DNA of 60,000 nt, from positions 45,805,180-45,865,179 of the forward strand of contig CM055106.1 of the NCBI GenBank assembly GCA_029204225.1, given 5' to 3'. The position numbers and the translations under genes are program-made. Positions 1 to 9,476 of the stretch are shown piece after piece (the first letter of the stretch is position 1; each line of letters begins with the position of its first letter). Source of the DNA: Diphasiastrum complanatum. Its lineage: Eukaryota > Streptophyta > Lycopodiopsida > Lycopodiales > Lycopodiaceae. Below the pieces are notes generated by a model. That model worked only from the letters and a program-made list of their open reading frames with translations, was not told the origin of the DNA and did no database searches.

Positions 1-1667
1 TTGACGTGTCAAAGGAACATTCTTACATGTGCTTATCACAACTTACATGCAAACTTACCTTGATATAAATTTGAGAAGTTGAGTCTTTTGTTGATTTTAC
101 ACCAATTTTTTTTCAAATAATTGGTACCTTATTTACTGGTGACATTGCTTTTTTTGAGATTGTTATCTCAAATAAAATAAGATACTTGGTTTTTTAGTCT
201 ATAGAAAAATAGTCTAGATAAGTTATAGTTGGCTTGATTGATATTCTTATATTTTCACAAAAAATTTCTCAACGCTTGCAACTTTGATATGAAATAATTT
301 GTGCAACGTAATCATAATTTAGTTCATGAAAATATTTTGTGGTGGTGTTTCTTACTTAGAATAACCATGTATAGTGTTTTCTCAAATTTGTTATATAAAG
401 TGACTAGAAGGTTCTTTATACCAAAAAGGACATAGAGCGTGTTTTGTACAACTCTACCATGCAATTTGTAAAATTATCAAAGCTGAATTTCTTGCAACTT
501 TCAATCATCTTGAGTTTATTTGACATGGATCTTAGGAAGATTCAAGTTGTTCATTGAAAACTTGCAATAAATCTTTGTGATGAAGTCCATGTGGAATACA
601 CCTCTTTGTTCTATATGATGCAATCTATAGCTCCCTACGTATTGGTTAACCAAATGTCTAGTTATAGGATGCTGTCATACAACTTCAACGACAACTAAAA
701 CAACACATACAAAACTTATGATGGAGAGGAGAATGCATTTACATTTACTCTAGGGCTATTGGTTAGCCCTAGAGTTAGTGGGCTAGGGATGAAGGCCCCA
801 TAATCAACATAGTAAAGGGCCAAGTGCCAAGTCAGGCCGAATAGGGGCTCAAGTTTTTGACGTGTAAGGTATAATAATCAAGTAACAAGCTAGGGACCCA
901 AAGCCCTAGGTACTGTGCATCTATGGCCTATAATTATTTTGAAGAAAGGTTATAAATACGACGAGAAGTTCATTAAACCTTTTTTTGAATCATAGTTATC
1001 CATTCAAGTTGATGTTTCATGGGTGAATTAAGATTTTTTGCTTCAAGTGTGCATATTGTCTTTTTTTAGCATGATTGAAGTTGTGCCTTCACTATTGAAC
1101 TTCCCTTATTTTTCTTCTCGTGTCTTAGGAAAAGAGCACGTAGCAAGTATCATAGCAAAATGTTGTGCATATTATGTTTTGAAGAACACAATCATTACTA
1201 AGTTATTGTTTGGTAATGAATGAACGTTCACTTTCCCTTTTAGAGAGTATCCATTTCACAACATTGATTGGCTCGTGGAACATTATGGCTCCGCAATCTT
1301 TTAGAACTTAGCGTAGTATTTTCTTCTCACTAGATATTCGTTTTGTGATTGTCTTTTGTCATTCTATGGTGTGCCTTTTATACTTATAGTGGAGTTTGAA
1401 TGTAAAGGTGGAGGGAGCAAGACATGCAGCAAAACAACCTGGAAAATGCACGTGGTCTTTGGCTCAGGCAAACACCTATCTCTAAACAGATAAAAAAGCA
1501 AGCTTTCTATGCAACAATGATGCTTTTGATAAATTAGCTCCTTTTGCACGTTGCAAGCATTTTCAAAATAATGGTTTGGTGATGGCTGTAGATTGGTTTC
1601 TTTTAGCATAAGAAAGTAGAACTTTAAAACATAATGGTATAAATTATATCTAAGAATATTACCAATG
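1..1667. other. AT-rich stretch without a recognised gene
   Basis: I see no coding sequence, tRNA or repeat family here. Short open frames, such as one at 1038-1223, have no recognisable domain. The stretch ends at the target duplication of the first gypsy element. It could be intron or intergenic DNA upstream of the Orai-like exons. Confidence 0.5.
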
Positions 1668-1672
1668 TAAGG
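1668..1672. repeat. Target-site duplication TAAGG, left copy
   Basis: TAAGG lies directly before the left LTR start (AGTTACG) and is repeated directly after the right LTR end at 13859-13863. Ty3/gypsy integrases make 5-bp duplications, so this marks the outer element's insertion boundaries. Confidence 0.9.
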
Positions 1673-2114
1673 AGTTACGAATAGAGCCACAACTGATCTA
1701 GAGCTAAGCTATGAAAGCATCACATAAGCAAGACTTAAGCCATGAAAGCGGCACATAAGCAAGACTTAACCCTAGAAAGCAGGAAAGAGAGAGATTAAGG
1801 AGGCTAAAGAGAGAGATCAATATCATCAGCTGAATAACAAATGACAAAGTTTCCCTACTTATAGCCAAGAGGAAGTTCTAAAAGGAAGCTTCCGGTGGCT
1901 AGGGCCCAACTGGGAGGGAAAATAGTGCGCCCTCCAAGAAGGCCCCCACTCTCCAGTAATATGTCCAAATTGCCTTATAATGAATAATAAGGCCAAAGGC
2001 CAACCATATAGTCAAGTGTCACTAATGAATAAAAAAGGGCCCAAGGCTTGCTTATGCATAAAGTAAAGTAAATGTAAATGGACGCGGTGAATGTAATGAG
2101 TCGAGTCCATAACT
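1673..2114 (-). repeat. 3' LTR of outer gypsy element
   Basis: This 442-bp repeat is nearly identical to 13416-13858. In the element's sense it starts AGTTATGG and ends CGTAACT, so the terminal dinucleotides are AG...CT rather than TG...CA. It holds the TATA-like CTATAAG. Just outside it (plus coordinates from 2115) is a pyrimidine run that is a purine tract in the element's sense, the expected second-strand primer. Confidence 0.9.
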
Positions 2115-2161
2115 CTCCCTTGCACAAAAGAAAAAGACCCAATTGCCGAAAAGAAACTGGA

Positions 2162-2851
2162 TCAAGTAGCAGCAAGCCCTGGTGCATCAACAGCTAGAAC
2201 AACATCTGATGTAGAGGAATCAACAAGTGCAGCAAGAGCACAAGCCTGATCCGCAAGTGATGGTGTATGATAAAAGACATCAATAGGCTCCCATGTGGCC
2301 TCCTCAATAGGACGACCATCCCACTGGACCAAAAACTGAATCTGCCGGCAGCGTCGACTATGGTATAGATGAACCTGTAATATAGCAGCAGGTAAAAATG
2401 GAAATAACTCTGGAGCAGTAGGAAACTCAGCATCACAAGGAGCGTCATCCTCAATAGCAGCACGTAATAAACTGACATGGAATACATCACAGGCGCGCGT
2501 GGAAGCAGGAAGCTGTAAGCGATATGTAAATTGGACTAAGAACCTCCAAAATGTGATAAGGCCCATAATAACGTGGTGCAACCTTCTCAATAGAAGCATG
2601 GCCCTGGACAAAATGCTGACGTGCAAACCGTTGGCGTAGATAAACCATATCTCCAAGCTGAAACTCAACATGGCGGCGGTGACGATCAACTGAGAGAGGG
2701 CCAATAGAAATGGTCTTTGAGACGAGCACAAGACTTCTGAAAACCAAAGTGAACCCCAACAGGAGAGGAATGAGCATCTGACAACAATTGGGAACGGATA
2801 CCCAAGGAACTAGGAATACAAAGAGAATTATAACGATAAAGACGGTTGTCA
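2162..2851 (-). pseudogene. Integrase C-terminal part and chromodomain of outer element, core deleted
   Basis: Open frames at 2162-2731 and 2487-2855 encode the integrase tail and a chromodomain (WDGRPIEEATWEPIDVF). Compared with the inner copy (3352-4701), about 0.7 kb is missing. The sequence jumps from the VDRHRRHVEF region directly to the WPSLRKE region near 2695-2700. That removes the DDE catalytic core, so this copy cannot integrate by itself. A frameshift near 2490-2530 separates the two frames. The insertion point of the inner element is at 2852-2856. Confidence 0.8.
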
Positions 2852-2856
2852 ACAAT

Positions 2857-3307
2857 AGTTATGAACGTAGCTTCGGCTGATCTAGATTTAGTCTATGAAA
2901 GCATCACATAAGCAAGACTTAACCCTAGAAAGCAGGAGAGAGAAAGCTTAAAGAGACTAAAGAAGGAGATCATATCATAAGCCAAGTAACAAATGACACA
3001 GAATCCCTACTTATAGCCAAGAGGAAGCCCTAAAAGGAAGCTTCCAGTGGCTAGGGCCAAACTGAGAGGGAAAATAGTGCGCCCTCCAAGAAGGCCCCCA
3101 CTCTCAGTAATATGACCAAATAACCAATATAGTGAATCATAGGGCCCAAGGCCAATAATATGGTCTAAATGTCAATAATAGGGCCCAAGGCCAACCATAT
3201 AGTCTAAATGTCAAATAATGAATAAAAAAGGGCCCAAAGCCTGCTTATGCATAAAGTAAAGATAATGTAAATGGACATGGCGAATGTAATGAGCCGAGTC
3301 CATAACT
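2857..3307 (-). repeat. 3' LTR of inner gypsy element
   Basis: This 451-bp repeat is almost identical to 9040-9471 except for about 19 extra bases near 3105-3125 (CAGTAATATGACCAAATAAC region) that the 5' LTR lacks. In sense it begins AGTTATGG and ends CATAACT. The adjoining plus-strand CTCCCCGACA is the purine tract GGGGAG in sense. Confidence 0.92.
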
Positions 3308-3351
3308 CTCCCCGACACAAAAATAAGACCCAACTGCCATAAAGGACTGGA

Positions 3352-4701
3352 TCAAGTAACAGCAAGCCCTGGAGGATCAACTGGAACAGCATCTGGTGTA
3401 GTAACAACTGGAGCAACAGCTGATGTAGAGGAATCAACAAGTGCGGCAAGAGCACGAGCCTGATCCGCAAGTGACGGTGTATGATAAAAGACATCAATAG
3501 GCTCCCATGTGGCCTCCTCAACAGGACGACCATCCCACTGGACTAGGAACTGAATCTGCCGGCGGCGTCGACTATGATGCAAACGCACCTGAAGGATAGC
3601 AGCAGGTAATAAAGGAAAGAGATCCGGTGCAGTAGGAAACTCAGCATCGCGAGGAGCATCATCCTCAATAGCAGCACGTAATAAACTGACAAGGAATATA
3701 TCACAGGCACGTGTGGAAGCAGGAAGCTGAAGACGATATGTAACTGGACTAAGAACCTCCAATATACAATAAGGCCCATAATAACGTGGTGCAAGCTTCT
3801 CAGTAGAAGCATGGCCCTGAATAAAATGATGACGTGCAAACCGTAGGCGTAGATATACCATATCACCAACATGAAACTCAACATGACGTCGATGACGATC
3901 AACTGAAGTTTGATAACGCTGCTGGACCTGCTGCAAATGGGAACTGGCCTGGAGAATAAGCTCGCGAGCACCTGATAGAAATGAAGACAGTGTCACAGGT
4001 GTATCCTCAGGAGGAAGAGGAATACCAGGTAAAAGAGGTGCATAACCATGAGATAATAAAAATGGTGCAACGCCGGTGTTGGTACTAACAGAGCTGTTAT
4101 AGCTATACTCTGCCAAACATAAGTGCTGATCCCAATCCTTCCCTGAAGGAGTAACAAAATGGCGCAAATAATCCTGAAGGATCCTGTTAAGGACCTCAGA
4201 CTGCCCATCAGAAGTAGAATGATAAGTAGACCCCATAAAAAGCTGTACATCCAATATACGCATAAGCTCTGTCCAGAACAATGATGTAAACTTACTATCC
4301 CGATCAGAAAGGATAGTACGAGGAAACCCATGTAGGCGAAATATCTCTGAAAGGAACAAGCGTGCACACTGCTCTGCTGTGATAGTACTGCGGACGGGTA
4401 TGAAATGTGCCTGTTTCGAGAACCTGTCAACTACCACCATACATGAATCGTGACCACGACGGGTGCGGGGAAGGCCAATGATGAAGTCCATAGAAATATC
4501 AGTCCACTGGCGGTGAGGAATAGGCCAACTCTGAAGCAAACCAGCGGACTTAGCACGGGAGTACTTATTACGTAAGCAGAAAGGACAGGTACGAATAAGT
4601 ACAACAAGCTCTTTCCTAAGGGATGGCCAATAGAAATGAACCTTAAGACGAGCATAAGACTTCTGAAAACCAAAATGACCCAACTGGGGACGAATGAGCA
4701 T
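3352..4701 (-). CDS. Integrase with C-terminal chromodomain (inner gypsy)
   Basis: The 449-residue frame is the 3' part of pol. Near residues 30-46 it has the CPFC pair of the HHCC zinc finger. The D,D35E catalytic triad is D72 (SMDFIIG), D133 (LSDRDSKF) and E169 (SEVLNR), with the expected 35-residue gap. The C-terminal 90 residues hold a chromodomain (QFLVQWDGRPVEEATWEP), which in chromoviruses steers integration to marked chromatin. It is out of frame with the upstream RT frame and overlaps it at 4643-4701, so the histidine half of the zinc finger lies in the other frame. The catalytic residues are all present, so this is the best preserved integrase in the window. Confidence 0.88.
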   Translation of the reverse strand: MLIRPQLGHFGFQKSYARLKVHFYWPSLRKELVVLIRTCPFCLRNKYSRAKSAGLLQSWPIPHRQWTDISMDFIIGLPRTRRGHDSCMVVVDRFSKQAHFIPVRSTITAEQCARLFLSEIFRLHGFPRTILSDRDSKFTSLFWTELMRILDVQLFMGSTYHSTSDGQSEVLNRILQDYLRHFVTPSGKDWDQHLCLAEYSYNSSVSTNTGVAPFLLSHGYAPLLPGIPLPPEDTPVTLSSFLSGARELILQASSHLQQVQQRYQTSVDRHRRHVEFHVGDMVYLRLRFARHHFIQGHASTEKLAPRYYGPYCILEVLSPVTYRLQLPASTRACDIFLVSLLRAAIEDDAPRDAEFPTAPDLFPLLPAAILQVRLHHSRRRRQIQFLVQWDGRPVEEATWEPIDVFYHTPSLADQARALAALVDSSTSAVAPVVTTPDAVPVDPPGLAVT

Positions 4702-6262
4702 CCGACAACAACTGAGAACGGATACTCAAAGAACTAGGAATACAAAGAGAACCATAATGATAAAGACGGTGGTCAACAATGGAATAAGCCTGATGAGGTG
4801 AAGACGACATAGGTGGAGCAGAACTATAAACATCACGAAAATCAGAACATGTAAGATAAGCAGATGGAAGATCATCAAACCAGGAAGGGATCGTGGCAAC
4901 AAGGGTATTCAATAAAGCAGGAAGTCTAGACAATGCGTCAGCAGCAGTGTTAGCACGACCAGGACGATACAAAATAGAAAAATCAAAAGATTGTAAAAAC
5001 TGCAACCAACGAAACTGACGATCACTAAGATCACGCTGGGAGAAGAGATAACGTAAGGACTGATGATCAGTAACGATATCAAAAGGAACACGGTACAGGT
5101 AATGGCGCCACTTCTTAAGAGCATAGATAATGGCAAGAAGCTCTTTCTCATGGACAGAATAACGTTGCTCATAAGAGCGTAAACGACGCAACTCATAAGC
5201 AATAATACACTGAGACTGACGAAGCAAGGCACCCAAACCAACATTACTAGCATCGGTCTCAACAATAAATTTCTGATCAAACTGTGGTAAACACAGGACA
5301 GAGGCCTCCACAACAGCACGACGAAGAGTGTCAAAGGCGAACTGACAATCAGAAGTCCAAACAAAAGCACTAGACTTCTTCAAAAGGGCATGAAGAGGGG
5401 CAGCCACAGTGGCAAAGTGAGGAACAGGACGACGAAGGTGAGTAGCGAGACCAAGAAACTCAGCGATTGCCCGAACCTTATGAGGGTCCAAACGAATACG
5501 ACCATCAAAAATGAGAAATCCTAAAATCTCAATCTCAACAACAACAAAGGAACACTTAGAAAGTTTAGCAAACAACTGGTGATGAACAAGCAATTGAAAA
5601 ACAGATGAAAGATGTAACACATGCTCATCAAGAGTCTTACTAAAAACAAGAATATCATCAAAATAAATTAAAACACAACGACCAAGGAGAGGACGCATGA
5701 TGTTATTCATCACATTCTGGAACGTAGGTGGACCATTAGTAACACCAAAAGGAAGAACACGAAACTCATACAAACCAAGATGGGTACGAAACGCAGTCTT
5801 GTGTTGGTCCGAAGGATGCATCCTAATCTGGTGATAGCTGGAACGTAAGTCTATCTTAGAGAAAAGATGAGAGGTGCCTAACTGGTCAAAGAGATCATCC
5901 ATGTGAGGAATAGGATATTGGTTACGGATGGCCAACTTATTGAGGGCACGATAATCAATGCAGAGGCGTTTGGAACCATCTTTCTTACTGACAAGGAGAA
6001 CAGGGGCACCAAAAGGACTGTGACTAGGAACAATAAGGCCCTGATCTAGTAAAGCAGTAATCTGAAGCTCAACCTCATCACGCTCAGACTTAGACATACG
6101 GTAAGGAGGCCGGGAGGGAGGAGCAGAACCAGGATGCAAATCAATATGGTGGTTCACATCACGTAATGGTGGTAGCGTCGTAGGTTCTGAAAAGACAAAT
6201 GCATACTGATGTAATAAGTCAGAGATCACCTGAGGAACAGCTGCTGGAGGAGAGGTAGTCAC
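4643..6262 (-). CDS. Reverse transcriptase and RNase H (inner gypsy)
   Basis: The 539-residue frame carries the Ty3/gypsy RT: SPFGAPVLLVSKKDG near 82-96, the first catalytic aspartate in SKIDLR near 138, and the YFDD box at 200-203. RNase H follows (ETDASNVGLGALLRQS, VTDHQSLRYLF) with its acidic residues. It then runs into the integrase linker. Compared with the outer copy, 12 codons are missing just after RLDPHKV, an in-frame loss in the RT connection region. The frame is separated from protease by a one-base loss near 6310, so the product would not form from an uninterrupted polyprotein. Start codon is uncertain because this is normally cut from Gag-Pol. Confidence 0.87.
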   Translation of the reverse strand: MTTSPPAAVPQVISDLLHQYAFVFSEPTTLPPLRDVNHHIDLHPGSAPPSRPPYRMSKSERDEVELQITALLDQGLIVPSHSPFGAPVLLVSKKDGSKRLCIDYRALNKLAIRNQYPIPHMDDLFDQLGTSHLFSKIDLRSSYHQIRMHPSDQHKTAFRTHLGLYEFRVLPFGVTNGPPTFQNVMNNIMRPLLGRCVLIYFDDILVFSKTLDEHVLHLSSVFQLLVHHQLFAKLSKCSFVVVEIEILGFLIFDGRIRLDPHKVRAIAEFLGLATHLRRPVPHFATVAAPLHALLKKSSAFVWTSDCQFAFDTLRRAVVEASVLCLPQFDQKFIVETDASNVGLGALLRQSQCIIAYELRRLRSYEQRYSVHEKELLAIIYALKKWRHYLYRVPFDIVTDHQSLRYLFSQRDLSDRQFRWLQFLQSFDFSILYRPGRANTAADALSRLPALLNTLVATIPSWFDDLPSAYLTCSDFRDVYSSAPPMSSSPHQAYSIVDHRLYHYGSLCIPSSLSIRSQLLSDAHSSPVGSFWFSEVLCSS

Positions 6263-6609
6263 TGGAGAATCTGCTGCAGCATGCTGAACACATAATAAAG
6301 CTGCACAATGAGCCTAGGTAGGCTGCGGATAAACTGTTTCCCGCTGATCAGCTGGAAATCTGCCTGAGAATCAATACCGGCAAGTGAGTGGGTCACTGCA
6401 TCATGAACAAATGTCAATGTCTGCTGAGCCAGGTCCAAAGTAACCGCTCCCAATGAAGCAAACCAATCAGCACCAAGGATAAGGTCATAGCGCTCCAGAG
6501 GAATGATATAAAGATCTGCCTGTCCAAAAAAATCACCAATGTGGTAGGATAATCCCTGAAACATCTGAGAATTAGGAAATGAGTGAGAACTGGCAACCTC
6601 GACTGTGAG
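6259..6609 (-). pseudogene. Protease C-terminal half (inner gypsy)
   Basis: The frame encodes the conserved part after the protease active site (MFQGLSYHIGDFFGQADLYI, LILGADWF). A TAG at about 6610-6612 separates it from the DTG-bearing half, where the related copy at 31.3 kb has glutamine. A one-base deletion near 6310 then ends the frame early compared with the outer copy. Confidence 0.75.
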
Positions 6610-6612
6610 AGG

Positions 6613-8022
6613 CTATGGAGCAGGAATAGGTGAAGCGCGTATCCGGCTGAGAACATAACTGCTGATAAAGGAATGAGTGCTGCCGGTATCAACTAAAGCA
6701 ATATACTCACGACCAGTAATGCGCACACGTAGCCGAATGGAGCGAGGACCGGGGCACCCTGTCCAGGTAGCATAAGCAAGCTGAGCATGGCAAGTAGCAG
6801 GAAGTAAATCAGTAGAAGGCTCAGGAGATAGATTAGGCTCATCAGATATACGAATGTAGATATCGGACTCATCTGGGGTAGTGCCCTCATGGTAGAAAAC
6901 AGCAGTAGAAGTAGGCAGGGGCTGGCAGCAATCACGGGCAATGTGGTCAGGACTCTTACAACGAAAGCAAAGACGCTTCTGCTGAATGTCAGCGAACTCT
7001 GCAGACGTGTAACGTCGGACAAAAGCAGGACGAGGAGGCGGAGGGCGAGGAGCGGGAGAAGTAAGAGAAGAGGTCGGGACGACAGTGGATGGGGCAGATG
7101 GGGCCGGAGATGGTAGAGGTGAAAGAGATGGACGGGGTGAGGATAAGCGAAAGGGAGCAGGATCAGGGTACTTATGTTGTAAAGTACTAGCAAGGGACAT
7201 GGCCTCAACAAGTGTGGGTGGACGGAAAGAAGAGTCATCGTATCGTAGAGCACCACGAAGTCCAGCAATGTAGCGAGAAATAAGCTCGGTGGGCTGAAGA
7301 TCTGTAAAGAGGTAGGAAAGGTCCATAAACTGATCTGTATAGGAAGAAAGATCACCAGTCTGAGCAAGACTACGAAATATATCACGCTGGCGGCTCAGCC
7401 ACTGAGGGTCAATCATAGCATGACGAAGATCACGACGAAAGGTAGGCCATAACTGGAGACCGTCCCGATCAGGGTCAAGTCGGTAGACCCGCCACCAAGT
7501 GGCAGCACGTCCATCTAAATGTAAGGCGGCTAACTGGATCTTCTGAGGATCAGTCTTAGGGTAAATTTGAAAATAAGTATCAAGCTTTGCAAACCAATTC
7601 TCTAACAAGTTCCCGTCAGAGGAACCAGAATAGGTGGCAAACTGTACCCGATCACCAAAATCTCGAGCAAAATGTGGCTCAGGAGCTAGATGTCGTGGAA
7701 AATGTGACTCAGGAGCTGTAGGACGTGGAAAACCGGGTGGTGGGTTAGGTGGAAAATGAGGCCCACCGCCAAAGGAAGTAGACGAGGATGGAAGTCCAAA
7801 TGGAGACCCAAATGATGAATGAACAAGAGCTTTGCCAGGTCCATGTGGCTGTAAGGAATCAATCTGTGACTGCATAGTGGCAAAGCCGGTCTGTAGAGTG
7901 GTAAAATCGGTCATCATTTGGTCGAAACGACTACTGAGGAGAGTAAGAGAGTCACGCATATCAGCAAACTGTTCATCTAAAGGTCCGGAATGACTCGCAG
8001 GTGTAGTGGGTGAGCTAGCCAT
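6613..8022 (-). CDS. Gag and protease N-terminal half (inner gypsy)
   Basis: The 469-residue frame starts MASSPTTP. It has a proline-rich N-terminal third, the Ty3-type gag core (ENWFAKLDTYFQIYPKTD, RDLRHAMIDPQWL), a CCHC zinc knuckle at about 352-365 (CFRCKSPDHIARDC) and the aspartic protease motif VDTGSTHSF with D near 445. Gag binds and packages the element RNA. Protease processes the polyprotein. The frame stops at a nonsense codon inside protease. The start is the first ATG after the leader and agrees with the position of gag in the outer copy. Confidence 0.85.
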   Translation of the reverse strand: MASSPTTPASHSGPLDEQFADMRDSLTLLSSRFDQMMTDFTTLQTGFATMQSQIDSLQPHGPGKALVHSSFGSPFGLPSSSTSFGGGPHFPPNPPPGFPRPTAPESHFPRHLAPEPHFARDFGDRVQFATYSGSSDGNLLENWFAKLDTYFQIYPKTDPQKIQLAALHLDGRAATWWRVYRLDPDRDGLQLWPTFRRDLRHAMIDPQWLSRQRDIFRSLAQTGDLSSYTDQFMDLSYLFTDLQPTELISRYIAGLRGALRYDDSSFRPPTLVEAMSLASTLQHKYPDPAPFRLSSPRPSLSPLPSPAPSAPSTVVPTSSLTSPAPRPPPPRPAFVRRYTSAEFADIQQKRLCFRCKSPDHIARDCCQPLPTSTAVFYHEGTTPDESDIYIRISDEPNLSPEPSTDLLPATCHAQLAYATWTGCPGPRSIRLRVRITGREYIALVDTGSTHSFISSYVLSRIRASPIPAP

Positions 8023-9025
8023 GAGGAAGAAAAAGTAAGCGAGAAAAGAAATGTGCTAAACAATTGGACGAACTGAAGGAGAGGACATAAGTTGTCACAA
8101 TAGGCACGCCAATGAAAAGACACAATAGAACTCGCGATGTAGGATGAACGGAAAGGACAACTAAGTAAGAAATACCTCATAACCGCAACCGGAAGTGAGC
8201 TGAAAGATAGCGACGATATGTCGAGGTACCGGGCAGCCTCCAAAAAAGATGCTAAGGGCCCGACAACGTGGAGTAAACGGTGGGTAAAAGTATGGGAAAC
8301 AATAATGGACTATGGGGCTGGAAAGGGAGCAGCCAAGGAAAGGAAGTGATAACAAAAAGGAGGTATGGGTAGCGAGGAAACAAGGCTGAAAAATCAGAGA
8401 TCGCCCTTCAAGGGTAAAAAAAAGTTTGCGATAAAGACGGGGAGCAATCCCGATGCGCGATGAAGTTGGGTGGGAGTGGCTTTCTAAGCATCTAGGCGTG
8501 TTTGTATTGTCCAGGGTAAGGTTGCGAACACAGACAGCAGTGTAGGAGGGTGAGCTGAAATTGAGGCGGATGTAGGGCGCCAGCTATGGTGGAGTGTGGG
8601 CATCCAAGAGAGGTAGTAAACGGCAAAAGAAAATTGGATCAAAAAGATGGGTTGGTAGGGCGCTAGGAGTGGCTGATGGAGGGTGGCGAATAGGGGCAGC
8701 AAAAAGCGGAAATTTTCAGCAAAGGAAGGAGTAGTAGGGCGCTGGTCAGCAAGCATGAGGGCGCCCAATAGGGCAGCAAATAGGAGGCAGTAGGGCGCCC
8801 AAAATAGGGGAGGAAAAGGCTGAAAATGCAGCAGTAGGCAGCCAGCAAGAGGGCGCTAGAAATGGGCAGCAAGTGGGCGCCTGTCCTCCTCCGATCCGTC
8901 GTGAAAATCTGCAAGACAAGTGTGGAGAAATGCTGAAGATCCGGCTGAAAAATGGTGAAGATCCAAGCTGAAGATGGACGCCCTCCTGTGAGAGAAAAAT
9001 CTGCTCAATGGAGATGCTCAGGAAA
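8023..9025 (-). other. Untranslated leader of inner gypsy element
   Basis: About 1 kb lies between the primer site and gag. It has no conserved coding sequence and repeats short GGGCGCC/GCAGC-type words. Small frames here on both strands look like chance. Confidence 0.6.
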
Positions 9026-9039
9026 GTGCTCTGATACCA
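9026..9039 (-). promoter_or_regulatory. Primer-binding site (initiator tRNA-Met type), inner gypsy
   Basis: In the element's sense this reads TGGTATCAGAGCAC, directly after the LTR end CATAACT. It matches the complement of the plant initiator methionine tRNA 3' end, the usual minus-strand primer for this group. Confidence 0.9.
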
Positions 9040-9471
9040 AGTTATGAACGTAGCCACGGCTGATCTAGATTTAGTCTATGAAAGCATCACATAAGCAAGA
9101 CTTAACCCTAGAAAGCAGGAGAGAGAAAGCTTAAAGAGACTAAAGAAGGAGATCATATCATAAGCCAAGTTACAAATGACACAGAATCCCTACTTATAGC
9201 CAAGAGGAAGCCCTAAAAGGAAGCTTCCAGTGGCTAGGGCCAAACTGAGAGGGAAAATAGTGCGCCCTCCAAGAAGGCCCCCACTCTCCAATATAGTGAA
9301 TCATAGGGCCCAAGGCCAATAATATGGTCTAAATGTCAATAATAGGGCCCAAGGCCAACCATATAGTCTAAATGTCAAATAATGAATAAAAAAGGGCCCA
9401 AAGCCTGCTTATGCATAAAGTAAAGATAATGTAAATGGACATGGCGAATGTAATGAGCCGAGTCCATAACT
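9040..9471 (-). repeat. 5' LTR of inner gypsy element
   Basis: A 432-bp repeat that pairs with 2857-3307. It is followed on the plus strand by the ACAAT duplication at 9472-9476. As the upstream LTR it would hold the promoter. A TATA-like CTATAAG lies at 9193-9199 on the minus strand. Confidence 0.92.
9193..9199 (-). promoter_or_regulatory. TATA-like box in inner gypsy 5' LTR
   Basis: The sense sequence GGCTATAAGTAGGG is conserved in all LTR copies of this family here (also near 1855, 3010, 13601 and 33155 in the respective orientation). That is consistent with a core promoter; transcription start is not shown. Confidence 0.5.
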
Positions 9472-9476
9472 ACAAT

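Larger units (their letters stand above)
2857..9471 (-). mobile_element. Inner Ty3/gypsy chromovirus-type retrotransposon, near complete
   Basis: A 6.6-kb minus-strand element of the same family as its host. Order in sense: 5' LTR 9040-9471, PBS 9026-9039, leader 8023-9025, gag-protease 6613-8022, protease end to RNase H 4643-6564, integrase plus chromodomain 3352-4701, purine tract, 3' LTR 2857-3307. It is flanked by the duplication ACAAT (2852-2856 and 9472-9476). Rejoining the flanks restores the outer element's pol sequence. Damage is light: one nonsense codon in protease near 6610, a frameshift near 6310 and one near 4690. It is therefore a recent insertion that is probably no longer autonomous. 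Confidence 0.93.

Noticed and set aside
1038-1223. 61-codon frame as a small gene
   Set aside because: No domain, no promoter context and AT-rich composition; chance frame.
6889-7273. Plus-strand Arg/Gly-rich open frames
   Set aside because: They lie antisense to the conserved gag of the inner gypsy element.
9026-9039. tRNA gene, suggested by the TGGTATCAGAGC words (also at 13402, 15369 and 54108)
   Set aside because: Only the 3'-end complement is present, next to LTRs; no cloverleaf could be found, so these are primer-binding sites.
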